From Cyanoderma ruficeps (Eukaryota; Chordata; Aves; Passeriformes; Timaliidae): a DNA stretch of 64,000 nt. The stretch is taken from positions 24,705,666-24,769,665 of the forward strand of contig VZDJ01000116.1 in assembly GCA_008694505.1 (NCBI GenBank). The letters are read 5' to 3'. Below the pieces are notes generated by a model. It was given only the letters and a program-made list of their open reading frames with translations, was not told where the DNA came from and did no database searches. Of this stretch, positions 42,690 through 55,900 are shown piece after piece (positions within the stretch are counted from its first letter, which is position 1; each line of letters begins with the position of its first letter). A program made the position numbers and the translations under genes.

Positions 42690-43690
42690 TGTCAGCGCTT
42701 CAGCTTCATCCTCTTCAGTCTGCCCAGAGCTCTGGCATCATTCACCACCCACAATCATGTCTTGCCTGGCTTCTTTGCTCAGTGCTCTCTAATTTTCTTC
42801 CTACTTCTTCAGTTATTTCTTCCCTTCAGCCTCTCCTCCCCCGCCCATGTTGTGTTTGTGTCCCCGGCTTAACTTTCTCTCCTCCCTTCCTTTCTGGCTG
42901 CAATACAAGCTCAGCATATCAAAACCCTCAAAGACATCGTTAACTCTCCCTCCGGACTCACAACCTTATCTCCTTCCCTCTTTTTCCTTGGGCACAGTCC
43001 CATCACTCCACCTGGGTGCTGCCCTGGCCTTTTTGAAAACTGCTTCAGGGCACATTTCGGCATCCATCCTCTCTTAATCCCCCGAAGGTGCAGGTCTCCC
43101 CAGCAGGTTTTTTCCTCTGTTACAGTGGTCTGTTTTTTTCACTTCCCGTCAACAGACGTGGCTATGTTTCCCCCTTATCCATCAAACCACCCATGTTACT
43201 GAACCGTCTCAGATCCCTCTTGGGTTTCTGGACCCTTTTCTCCATTGCATCAAACAGAAGCTTCACTTTCTTTATGATCCCGTTCTTGTCTTTCACTAAG
43301 TGTCAGGAAACCAGCTCTGTCCTCTAATCCATTCAGGATAAAAGCCCTTATCTCCCACTTGTTAAAACACTCACTTAGGCACCTTTGTGCTTTTTCCCAG
43401 GCAGCTGTAAGTATCTGTGAAACTATCCTCATTATCCTTATAATTCTCCTGTGACATTACGTCAATAACATCCTTAAGTGTTAGGCTGTGGGTTTGCTGC
43501 AACCCTCTGACTCAGAGTGGCTCATGTGTCCTTCTGCCTCCCTCCCTGTCTATATCCATTCATTAATTGTCTGATAGTGAGGTCTGGGAAGGACAGACAT
43601 CACCTTTCTCTTCCACAGCCCCCATCACAGTGAGGTCTTGCTCTCTGACAGCTGCTGTGTTACAACAGCAGGGGAGTAAATCCATCCACA
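42690..43690 (+). repeat. Long pyrimidine-rich ancient amniote repeat, about 1 kb
   Basis: The block is strongly pyrimidine-rich on the plus strand. Its last part follows, in order, a repeat I recall from turtle and crocodilian DNA: 'ttaagtgttaggctg...ggtttgctgcaaccc', 'cctgtctatatccattc', 'gtctgggaaggacagacat', then 'cacagcccccatcacagtg' and 'aggtcttgctctctgacag'. The recalled consensus has 'aggcagggactgtctttt...tacagcgcctagcacaatggggtcctggtccatgac'. The earlier part (42690-43330) has several open but unconvincing frames. It is either one long copy or a repeat tail joined to other old sequence; family identity is unverified. Confidence 0.45.
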
Positions 43691-46600
43691 GCCTTTTCCC
43701 ATCAAAATAATGCTTCAATTTTTTTTTAAATTTTATTCCTAATAGCAGTTTTGTCCCAAATTCACCACAGACTTCAGGAATTTAGATGCAAATGACATAT
43801 ATAACACTATGTAATGAAAGGAGGCAATGAACTAGCAAGAACATAGATGAGCATTATTGAAGACTAATTCTGACTTCATGCCAGAATGAAAGAAAAAATA
43901 AATATGGAGTTCCTGGCAGCATATCAGCAGAAAAGTGATAAGCAAAGGCAAAAGAATTCCTAGGAGGTTTTTTATATATGCCATGTTTTAAATTCACACG
44001 TTTTCTTCTATCAACTCTTTGTAGAACTGGTAGAACATATCGGGAAATAAGAATACAAGAAGGAGGCTTTTAAAGAAGTCTGGGACTAAAGCACCTTTTA
44101 AATGCCACCTTCTGATGTCACAAAAACTATTTAATCCCATCCTGGTTTTCTGGTTTTTCCACGGTAATAAGTAGCATTAACAGATTATGCTTCAGGTCAA
44201 TCAGTTTCTCTGCTCTTGCCACGCCCTCTTGCAAGCTGCTCTTTCCCTGCTTCGAGTCTGATTCCCCAGGACAGTTTTTATTCCTAAATCAGAGACCTAT
44301 CCACTTGCCTTCATACATGTCTCCCTTGAAGTGAAAGCAGAATTCAAAGAAAATACTCTTTTATATTTATGTGGCCAAAACCATTCTGTTTTGCTGTTAG
44401 ACAACAATTTCTAAGCCATAAATCTTTACCAGGACAACTTTTGCTGGCAGAATTATAGTGGCAGCAGAGCCGGTATAGCATTCCTAATTCCAAACACCAC
44501 CAGTCTGACATATGCTTAAGTCTAGAACAGAGGGACTAAGCTTTTAAATAGCTTAATTCATTGCTGCAGTTTCTTTGATAAATATCAGCTGAAAATGTCA
44601 TGCAGGATCAAAATCATCGTGGAGGTGCTACAAAACAACACAGTGAATGGAAAACAGTGCAGGAGGAAATAGAAACGAAAATAAGATTTATTTACAGTAA
44701 AGAAAAGGGAGGGGGAACAATGATATCGCTTTTCTTTATGTGTATTCATTAGTGTGGCTTAAGGCATGTGGAAATTTTACTCCAAAACTCACTGCTGCAG
44801 TGCATAATTAATAAAAGCAGATAAGGGGCTATTCTACTGTTACAGAAAAAGTCTCATCTGAATCTAACCATGTTTCATAGACCTTTCCTTCATGCATTCC
44901 CTGATGAGGTACAGTGAGAATTACCATATTATAGGTGAGCATTTATCTGCTGCTTTATGGAAGAAGTTAACATCCATGTGAAATAAAACCAAACAAAGAA
45001 AAGAAACCCACAAAAACCTAAATAAATAAATCAACGTAGAGGAACTAACAGGATTAGACAAAGCAAATAAAATACTTAGAAATCTTAAATAAATAACTTA
45101 AATAAAAGAGGTTGCAAATAGCCTGTCATATGTGTTACTTTCACCAACAGAAATTACTTACAGAAAGTTCTCTTTAAATGTTTCTTCTGTAAGTGAAACA
45201 GGTAAAGAAAAGCCCATATGACAATAATAAGGAGAATTAGGTCAGCTTCTGAACTCATCCATCAGTGAAATGCAGCACATCTCTGGCTCATACAATTCCA
45301 AAATCATTTAAAGTGATTGTTTTCAAGTCAATCTTCCATCACCCACCTTTCTTTTTGCCAGAGGCCAGAAATAGCACCTCATAATTTATCTTCTGTGTCA
45401 AGCTTTGCAGCAGCTACCCCCTTCTGAGCCACTGAACTCAGTTTGCTGCATCTGCTTTCAATATACACACTGGAACCACATTTTCTCTCTTGCATTCACC
45501 TGTCAAATATGGTTTAGGAGAACACACTTCAGAGACTGCTAAGAAATGCTACATCCACAGGACCTGGAGCTTAGAATTCAGTGTGCCTGGGAACTCTCTT
45601 GAAAAGCTTACAGAACTTCAACTCATTGCAATGAGCTAAAGCTGCTAACTTATGGGTTGGATGCCAGAGACAAGCTGATGATTTTTAAATTTATAGAACG
45701 AGAAGCTGCCTTGGACTCAAACATTCAAAATTTCCACCTAAATAAATGCTGAAAGCTTCTGTATTCTTTTCCCAAACACCCTGCATTGCAAGCAGTCTGG
45801 GACACTTACCTCAGATAAGTAAAGAGTTCCTGGGACTTTTCCTGGTTCACAGGTCAGGGTGTGAAACCCCTACACGTGCTGGCTCTGTGAAGATAAGGCT
45901 CAGCCATGACAAGCCCTTTTCCCTCTCCATCTTGCCCTTGATGCTCTGCTTTTACCAGAAGTAAAACTTGGCTGCACAGGTCGAAAGCAAAGGCATTTTG
46001 GGCAGGTGGCAGCTCTGGGCAGTCAGGAGAAGGCTGTACCACGGCTTGTGTTTGCCATTCAGCACATCCTTCCTTTTAGGAAAGCTGATTGCAAGATCCC
46101 AGTGTGCCCAGGCTGTTATGCACCAGCTCTTCCTTCTCTGCGACTTGCCAGAAAGTCTCTCTGGATTTCCACATTGCCCTAATGGAATTTAGCCTGATCC
46201 AGTAGGAACAACAGAGGTAGAAGGGACCACAACACTCGGGCCATTTATTATCTGTTGTAGGAGTCTGTTGGAAACACATGCCCAGTCCCAGGGCTCTGCT
46301 GTACCAAGCAGCAGAGAAAGAATCTGGCAGCAAATCTCTGCTCTGCACAATTTACTGAGCAGATGCTGGACAGGATAAAAAGAACAATCTGGACAACGGG
46401 AGAAGTCTCTTGAAGCTGAACCTCCCCATGCCAGGTTATTTATGTGTTTCCACACCCTCACTGCTCTGAAAGCAGAGATTCACCATTCCTGTATGAAAGT
46501 GCACAGTAAGACTCAAGTAAATGGCAAATAGCACACGGCAGTTCAAGTCGCTTTATGTTGGCGTCTTCCTCTTCATCTTTCAAAAAGCAGAAGCAGCAGC

Positions 46601-49600
46601 CAGTCTGAGCTGGAATGCAACCAGCTTTGTGTTGAAAAGGGAAGAATTCCCTTTAAGAGGTCAATATCCAACCTCAGCTTTGTTCAGCACCACCTCCTGA
46701 ATAGCAAGAATTATATTTGAAAGGTACGTCCCTTTGAGCAGCTGGAAAAACTATAGGAGACTGCACATCTTTACAAAGAGAGGCTGTGCTCTTCCCCATT
46801 TACTGATCCAATGCTCAAAGAGCTCAGAAATCACCTCCTGCAGGTGCCAGGCTTTGAGAACAAAACAAAACAAAAAAAGAAAAATGGATATTCTGGTAAC
46901 TATGGAGAGGCAAAAAAACCCCCATTTTTCTAGGTCACTAAAAGCAGGCAAAACACAGAAAGTGTTTTCTATTGCCACTCCACTCTTCCCTGTGCTCCCT
47001 GCAAACATAAATAGTTCTGTGATTCATTGTAAAGCTGCTCTTCCCTTGCTGAATTTGAAAGAGAATATAATTGCTTTTTCCATACACCAGTAATGATTAC
47101 AGGGACCAAGATGCCTTTTTGACATAAAATGGTATGTCATTCATTAAAATTACTACTGCCTGAGTGGGAAGTTTTCGGCAGAAGTGTCATCTTCTCAGAA
47201 CATGCATTGAAAGAAGTCAGATAAATAGAAGTTTTCTCCTCTTACTTTTGCACAACACATCAAACTAGTTTGCAGCTTAACAAAACCAGTCTGCATGTTC
47301 TCGCAGGAGCTGTGGGTTTGTTAAAACACCAGCCCAAAGCTGATATTACGAAATTAATTCTGTGTTATTTGAAGTGTGACCAAATCCTTTCCTAGTGAAG
47401 TACTTCCATCTTTTATAGCTCTTTGCATTCTAAGTTTACAGATTTAGACAACTTTTGAATAAACATGCACCATTTTTTACACCCCTGCAATCAGCAAATG
47501 GAAAGCTGCATTAGGTTTAAGGGATATTTTTCTGTCAGAAGGGAGGTAAGCAGGAGACGTGGCCAGTGAAGGAAGCAGGGGACTCTTACAAGCATCACCA
47601 CCCAGTGAAGCACCCTGGCCAATGATGCAGCTGTCCTTTCCAGCTTTGAAACCTTGCAGAAGGTCTCTGCAGTGATCAGAGCCCAGTACCAGCAGCAGAC
47701 CTGCCAGACCTCGGTGGCCTTCGTTCCAAGAGAACTTTGTATCACGCGGAGTCCCAGAGCTCTCACGCAACGAAAATAATGGCGTGCCCTTGGTCAACAG
47801 CAATTTGTTCTCTGTCTGTCAGCTCATTCCCTTGCAAGAAGCCAGTGCCCATCAGGCAGGGCTGCAGGGCTGGGAGATAAAGGTGAAACATGCCCTTTAT
47901 TCTGAGAGCAGAGTTAGAGGCAGTGACATCCCTCTGCCTGTGATGCACCTCGCTGTACAGCAAAGGCAACACATCAATTGCTGATGCTATCAAAGGAAAT
48001 AGCATTTCCAGCCACATGGGAAATATGTCAGCAAAACAAATGGATTCAAATAAACAGCAGCAGAAGGCGCATAGCAATATTGATTCATGGCTTTTTATCC
48101 TCTGTCCTTTTGAAATGGTCCCTTTCCAGCACTCAAGCTGCTGTGATAAATACCTCCTCCCCCTCCTGAATGCTTGACTGCTGAGAATACATTTTGTGCG
48201 ATTTTTTTGAGCAGAGAGGGAGGAAAAAAAGGATGAAAAAAAAAAAGACACCTACACTTTGTAGTGATTCTGGTTTTGAGCCATTAGCTTGCCCTGCAGT
48301 ATCAAGCATAGCTTTGAACCTCTTTCCCTAATATAACAATGGCTGATTTGTATCAAGGTCCTTCTAAGTAAAGGCAAGGCATTTGAGAAAAACACTGAAT
48401 TATGTGTCATTAAAGGAAAGGTTAGCAGTAGAAATACATCAAAGGAAACAAGATCAAAATTACTGTGAAGTGAGCAATTGAAGCAAGTGGAAAAGTCCTT
48501 CCCATTCAGACAGGTCACCTATTCAAGTCCAGCCTGAATCAAAAGTGAAAATGAGTCTTCTGTAGCTTTGGAGAAATGAGACAAGGGGTCTCTCTACTGG
48601 GCCTACATTTGATAGGCAGCCCCATTGCAAAATCAGCTGCTGTCTATTTTAGCAAAGGACAGGGCAAGCTTGTAGGTTTGGGTAACTCAAATTATTTGAA
48701 ACAAAAATATTATGCTATGTTTTGAATAAACATCCCCACCAGAAGGACAAATTTTTCCACCTAACCATAAAAGCTCAGAAAAAAAAAGTGCAAATGGTGT
48801 TTGTTAGTGGTGTTGTCCTGGTTTATGAATGAATAAGAGTGAGGCCAAAGCTCAGGCAAGGTCTGAGGGCTGTGAGCTTTCAAAAAACCCCATGGTAAGG
48901 GTCTCAACTGCACAGGATTCTCAGCTACAAGCAGAAGTTCCATCTCCTGCTCTGCTGTACCAGCCCCAGGGAAGGACGACTTGCTTTGGAGCTTACAGAC
49001 AAACAGGATTGTAAGAGAGTCACCAATGCTAAAATAAAATGAAACCTTTGAGGAATACCAAGAAAGTTTTAACCCCTGTCCTTCAGCACACCTAATGCCC
49101 TGGTATCTTGAGCAGAGCAATTCTGCCAGTTCAAATCTTGCCTGTCCCCCACACAAGACAATTTGTCTTCAAAGTGGAGCCAGCAGAGAGATATTTCTGA
49201 CCCAGTCCCCGTGCCCTGAGTGCACTGCTCAAAGGCTGCATAGGTACAGGAGGAGAAAAAAAACCCTTGTAAACCCAAGGAACTGCTTGTGCTGACCTCA
49301 GCTCACCCTGGCTGGCACTGATCTTGTGACAGGAGAGTCCTTCCTGCTCATTCTAATGGCACAAGTCACTAAAACCCCCTCCTTGAGCTCTGGGGTTTAT
49401 GGCCCAAAGCACAGTTCTTGGGCAGGAACTGAGGTTTTTTAGTGAGTTGTTCTGCTAAACGATTTGCAAGTGCCTATTCCCCTCCTCCAACCCTAGCTGT
49501 CCTCTTTTACTGCTATAAAAATGTTAGCATGACTGCCTCTGATGAATTTCAGAAGTTTCAACACATAATTTAAAAGGAGAAGTCATTAGCAAGTATCTAT

Positions 49601-50080
49601 TTGATCACTGACAGCTGAAGTAGTGAGAAGAGCTATCATTTAATAACATTTAAGGTTAAATATATTCCTGCAGTTTCTCATCATTCACTTTCCCTAAATG
49701 CACGACTCCAGGTAGTAAACTCTGAAGGGAAGGACAGTGTGAATTACCTCGTGTGGCAGATACAGCCATCAGCAGCAGGCTTTAACCTCAGACCAATCCA
49801 AAGCAGGACCCTGACAAACAATTTCAGGGGATCATCATGTGACATTAAAGTCCTCATAATATCATCCTTTCACGTATGTGATATATTGGAGGCAGCTCTT
49901 GGGCAGTCTTTAATGGCCCAGCTGCCACCCCAGTGATGTATGCAGTGTGTGTTAAGGAAATGAAACAGGAATTATGCACAATGCATCATTTCTCCTGCTG
50001 CTGTCATTGGGCAGGGGAGACTGCAGCACCCTGTTGCTCCAAGATAAAACAGGATCCTTAGTGCCATCCATTGATGTGGA

Positions 50081-50140
50081 GCAGAATGGGACATTTCAGT
50101 TGGAAGGGACCTACAATGATCATCTGGGCCAAATTTGTGC
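50081..50140 (-). repeat. CR1-like fragment
   Basis: The stretch 'acatttcagttggaaggga' plus 'cctacaatgatcatctggg' matches the reverse complement of a bird CR1 tail ('...ttcagttggaagggacctacaacgatcatctagtcc...'). It is short and diverged, so only the core is assigned. Confidence 0.6.
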
Positions 50141-52879
50141 AGGTGCAGCAGACCCAGCAAATGAGGAGACATTAACCTAGAAAGACCAGATCCATTCAGA
50201 AAGCCACACTTCACATCATGAAATACCAGCCTGTGCCTTTCCCAGCTGCACTCCCTGAGGCTTCACTTCACCAAACTCGCCCCCCAAAAGCAGCTCATTT
50301 CTTCCCTGCTCCAAGCTCTGCTCCATTCCCTGTTCCAAGGATGAAGCTGGGGGAGTAAAGAGGTGGCCACTATTCCCTGACTCAGAGCCTCCCACACCCT
50401 GGATTGATTGGAGCAGCTTTTAGATGCTCCAGCATCCAGCATTACCCTCTCAGTGAGAGAACTAAAGTCCCTCGTCCCAGTGTGAATGTGGAGTATTAAA
50501 TACTAATCTATAACTCAACATAGCTCCTGCAGGAGAATGCCAGCGCACAATAACAAAGCAAAAATAACAGCCATGTCTATCACCTCTGCAGCAGCAGGCA
50601 GCTTTTCAGTCCAGCTTTTCTGGGAACTCATTTATAGCAGCACAGAGCAGGTGGAAATCACTGATCTGGTGGCATTTTACACCCCCTCCGACCAGAGAAG
50701 GTCATTATGAGGAGAGGTAAATGCATAGCACGGTCTCCTGAAGACAAACATTTGGCAGCACCTAGTTTCCATCCTCACCATCACATACTTGAAAATAAAA
50801 TCAGGCTGTCTGGACAAATGTAATTGTGAGATGCTGTGATGGGCTGACAGGGATTGGTTTAGAGTAACGAGCACATCTATGGCACATCTCAGAGCAGGTG
50901 ATAATCCCAGCTCCAGCCTGCACATCCCTTCCCAGGTCAGCTCACTTTTTGCAGGTTTTCTCCCTCCCTGGGGAGCAGGTGAGGCAAACTGACTCTTCCC
51001 AACAAATCTGCATCTGTCATTCAGAATCTGTGTTTTCTTATTACAGAGCTGACAAAGTGACAGCAATAATTAATCTTGCTGTGTATGGAGTTCATTGATA
51101 TCAAGAAGAATTAAACTATTGTAATCAAGTTAGCCTGTTGCAGATGTGTGAAGTGCTAGAGTTTATCAAATTCTGCAGGCACACAATTTGATTCTGCATA
51201 ACAAGGGAGGATAATATTGACGAGATAGCAGAGAGCCAGCAATATGATTGATGCAGGATTTCATGAATGCCATTTTTTTAATCTCTTAAAAAGTGCCACA
51301 CTTGTCAGCTGTGTAAAAGATGCCATGACATGTTAATGCATGTCATATCAAAATCGTCAGAGGATGCTGCACACTGGCTCCGTGGGGATGTGCTCTGTGT
51401 CCAAACCAACATGTGCCTGCACAGGCTTCTGGAGAAACACCTGAACTTCAGCAGCTCCTGGAACCAAATAATGGGACTAAATGTGCTCATCTATGAAGGT
51501 GTGAAAAGATGCTGCCAAGGGGGATGTTGAAATAGAAGCAAAGCTCAACAAGGGCAATTATCTCTGTCAAAGGCTTTTGGTGATCGATGTCAGCTGCTCT
51601 CACAGTCGGAGTTGGGAAAACCACAGCATGAATATTTGATTAAATTAGGCCAACCTGAAGTCTCTGCCAGAGCATCCGATGCCACGGGTTTTCTATGAGA
51701 TGTCAGGGTCTCTCCTTCACAAAGGATTACATCTTTGTCTTGCCCCACCACTTTCTCCTTCAGCTGAAATGCTTTTAGCATCCTAACAAAAGGCACAGCT
51801 GGGCAGTGCCAGGGATATCTGGCACCCTGAGCCAGCTCAGCTCCCTCCCCAGCATGGCCCCCACGAACCTGAGGTGCAATTACTGCAAATGGGCTGAGGG
51901 CACAGCCAGCTGAGCTGATCCAGCAATTGGCTGCCTGCAAATCCGTGTGCTCCTGCTCCTCATTCCACCTCTCCTCCCCAGTTTAGATCTGTGTGTTCCA
52001 TTGTACATTCCCTTCTTTCTTGGGGCTGGCCCTTATCTTAACCCCCAAGCTCCTTCCAGCTGATGACATGCACTAAACAAGCAGATGTCAAACCTGGGGG
52101 ACAAACCCAAGAGAAACTTCCAATGCCACAACCAGTACAAAACCAAGGGACAAGAACATGAGCAAGGATGCCAGAAGGGAGGAAGAGGCACCACTCTGGT
52201 GACTATGGAATTGCCTCAGCTCTCCCAACAGCCAGAGGAGCTGCTGTATTTCAGGAAGAGCAGCAAGTGCTATCAGACCTTTTTATGATGCACCTCAGGC
52301 AGCTGAACAGCCTGGAGATTATCTCCCCAGAATTTACTAACCCCTTGGCATTTATTCCCTTTTCACTCATGATGCTCTACATCCAAGCTAGATGATAAAT
52401 GTCCTGTACTCCATCCTGCTCTTCCTTGCCTTCAGAGAACTGAGCTGCTCTGCACTCCCTTAGGCACTATGAGCTGTTAACAAATCAAGCTGAATGTTTG
52501 CTTGCAAAGCCTAACCTGGAGGGAATGCCTTATTTCCATTAGCAGCCTGGTCTATTGTTCAACACAGATCCTAAACCTGAAAAGGTCGTAACTCAACCTG
52601 CCCACTCTGATTCCTATTTGAGAGACTTTTCTCCAGAACAGCCAGTCTTTTCTGGCAGTTTCCCCCAGAACAGGAACCTCTTGGTATTTCAAGCAACTCC
52701 AGAGACCATCCTGCCAAGCAGTCACCTCTCCCTGGCCCAAACATGCCTCCACAAAGAGGGACCTGTCCCCCTGTGCTGCTGACCTCCAGCATGGAAATAG
52801 AGCTTTCTAATCCACTGAGGCAAGGAAAGCAAGCAGGAGCGGGTCAGACAGGGAACTGGATGTTTCCTCCCTAAAGGAA

Positions 52880-52945
52880 AAACTGTTAGGGCTGGAAGAG
52901 ACCTTCTAGCTTGCTGGGACTCACTCCTGCCATCACAAATTTACG
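52880..52945 (-). repeat. Possible ancient CR1-like fragment
   Basis: 'ttagggctggaagagacct' followed by 'tctagcttgctgggactca' and 'ctcctgcc' resembles the reverse complement of older CR1 tails. Divergence is high and no family can be named from sight. Confidence 0.4.
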
Positions 52946-55900
52946 TTCCATGTGAAATGGCACATAAATTGATCAAACTCTCTCCTTTAATTAAGTCTGT
53001 TGCATCTGCTGCAAGGCCACACTCCCCTGATGCCTAAAAGCTCTGCCAGTTCCCAGGCTCTGGTCCTTTTGCAGCTGGTTTATACTCAGTTTCTCTGTTT
53101 ACCTTCTAACAATTCCACTGACTGACTCCTTGACCTCATATTATTTAGTGTTTCATTGTGTTCCTTCATGCTCCAACACTAACAAAGGAAGTGCAAACAC
53201 AGGAGACCACATCAAGGAGCAATAGGAAGGATCCTACAGCTTTAATCAATTATGAAAGGGTGGGGCAAAAGGTAGAGAATAGCCCAGAGCTGAATATTGC
53301 AGTTTTCCACATAATAAATAAATAAAGAGGGGCTAGAAAATTTGACCTATGAGTTCGAAATGAAACAAGATTCTTCCTGCAAATGGAACAGCATTAATAA
53401 TATCATACAATGGCCACTTCTGTGTCAGAGCTGTATTAATTGGGCTAAACAAACACAGCTGGGGAACCAGCTTTGGGGAAGAAGGAAGACTTGAGAAAAA
53501 GGAATTAAATTGTTGGAAAGAGCCAAGTAAGCAGATTTACTGTTGTTGGAATAACATGGCAGAACTCAGCGAGCAATCCCTGTGAATGAGAGGTGGGAAG
53601 TTACACTTCCTGTGCTGTGCAGAGGGAAAATGAACATGAAGAGGTCATGTCTTGCCTCCAAGCAAGCAAGACCTTTTAGGGTTGTCTGATTCAAGGGAGA
53701 AGGACCAAGGTTCAGGAGCTGAGTGAGGCCCAGATTGGACCCAGCAGAAACAACCTGGACTACCTAAGAGATCACTTCCCCACAGCAAGCAAGGCTTCCC
53801 CTTTTGAGTGGTTTGCTCTTGCAAAGAAAGACATTCTCTATTCATGCCTTTCCAATTAATAGCATCCCCCTCCCCAAAATTACCAGAATGGACGGGACAC
53901 AAGAACAGTTAAAGAGAGAGCTCTTAAAATAAAACAGCATAATTCCAGTGAAACTCCCAAGTTTATCTTGCTTGGCTTTCAAGACGTTCATTTGCAACAC
54001 CTCATCTTTTAATAACCACGATTCAAAGTTTCTGAAGTCTTTTATGAAAAGTCTCCTACGATGTGTCACATAATGGTATCATGTAATGGCCTGTCAGAGA
54101 ACATCTTGAACCCAGACTATGGAAAACATCTTCACAGGCAAGGAGCAAAGGGGTAACTTAACAAAGAATCATTATAGGAACAATTAGGCTTTCAGGTGGT
54201 AACATCAAAGAGTTTATTTATTTGTTACAGGGCTGGAAAATAGACCAGAAAGTGATATAAAATCTTCTGGCTCATCTGAGAGCGAGTACAAAAGCTTCGT
54301 GTGCAGTTATATCACCCTTTCTGAGCTGAAAGCACGTAAAATTCACCTTGTGATGAATTCTGTGAGTACAAACCTGCAAGAAGCTGGGGTCTGTGACCAC
54401 GGTGCATTTAAGAAGCTACAGAGATGTGACTTGGTTTAGAGAAGATCTTGAGAACAAGTCAAATGTCCGTTTTCTGTTTAAAAATGTTTGAGCATTTTTG
54501 AAGTTCCACTGAAAAACTCAAAGATTGTTCTTTTTTTCCCTTAATTTAAACAACAAAAGCCTAGCGTTTAGTAGCTGCAAAACACTTTTTCCATATTTTT
54601 TTCTCAAGTAAAAAACGGAAGCAATCTGAAAAAAATTGTATTATTGGTGTAATTTCCATTTTTGTCAACGTTTTTGCCGCTGAAAATTCTGGCAAAGAGG
54701 TTTTGGTGTTGCTGGCACTACTGCTTCTTTGTAGAATTCAGGTGGATCACTACAGACAAGCACAAACAACTCTCTTTATTGCACTACAACGTAGTTTCTT
54801 GTTTTTGAAGGTATTGCTGGTTTGCTCCAACACAAGAGGTTCAGGATGAATTCAGCAGGGGATCTGACCTTACTCATTCCCAGCAGTAGGAGCTGACATG
54901 TTTTTTGGGGTTTTTTTCTGGTAAAAGCATTGCAGGCCTTTCATTTTCACATTTTCTGAACAACATACTGTGCTCTGTGTTAAAGAAATGCTTGGGCCAA
55001 CGCAATCCTTTCTAGCTTTTTTATTTTACACCTCTGTGGGAAGATGAAAAAAGTTGGGGGGATCAACCCACAAGCATTTTCCTCACAAATTCCTAGTTCA
55101 CTCAGCAAACCAAAAAATCAATTCTTCATCCAGTTCTAGTGCTCAGGGTCACTAAAAGTGAAACACATTCTTTTTCAGTAAGTCATTCCTAATAAAAGGC
55201 ACAAAACTCAGTGGGCAAATGCCTTTTGTGTGGATCTGGAGACATACAAACTGAAATTAAACCAGTGTCTAGCATTTCTTTCTCCTTATAAAAGGCAAAT
55301 ATTGAAGGGGAATTGTTTTCTAGAAGTTAGTGGATGTGTGGGGTAAATTGTTCAACTGGTGCTGTGATGATTTTGTTATTTGTTCAGCATAAGTAGCATT
55401 TTACTACAGCAATTTCTTTACAGAGAAAGGTATTGGATGAATTTCAATGAAATATTTTCCTAATCATCACTATTATGAGGCTGTTTAATAAACAAATGAT
55501 AGCAGGTGAATGGTTCTGCTTTCAATGTCCAATTTTCTTTAAATCCTCTCTTCACAGAAGGAGCCCTTATATTCGTGTAGAGAGAGGGGGAGGCAGCAGA
55601 GTGAGCAGATTCCTTGCTGATCTAACATTTTCTTCTCTGTAGCTATCCAGTTCCCAGTATGTCTCTGCAATATAAAATTCTAAGCCTTCACACAGCACCT
55701 ATCAGCATGGTGGGAGGGGGACAGTTTGATTTTCGCCGCAGGAACCCTCTTGCATTCATCACAGCACAATTTAACAGTGATACTAAAAACAAAGCAAAGC
55801 TTTTCACCACGTAGGAAGAGAGAACTCACTCCTCTCCTGCTTCAGCCCACACCCTTTGTTCAACCAAACAAGGTGACTGAGTTCTTGTCACCTCTCCAAA

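Noticed and set aside
47763..48251. 162-codon minus-strand open frame in the intergenic part
   Set aside because: The start lies in a T-rich run giving a false hydrophobic leader; no family recognised.
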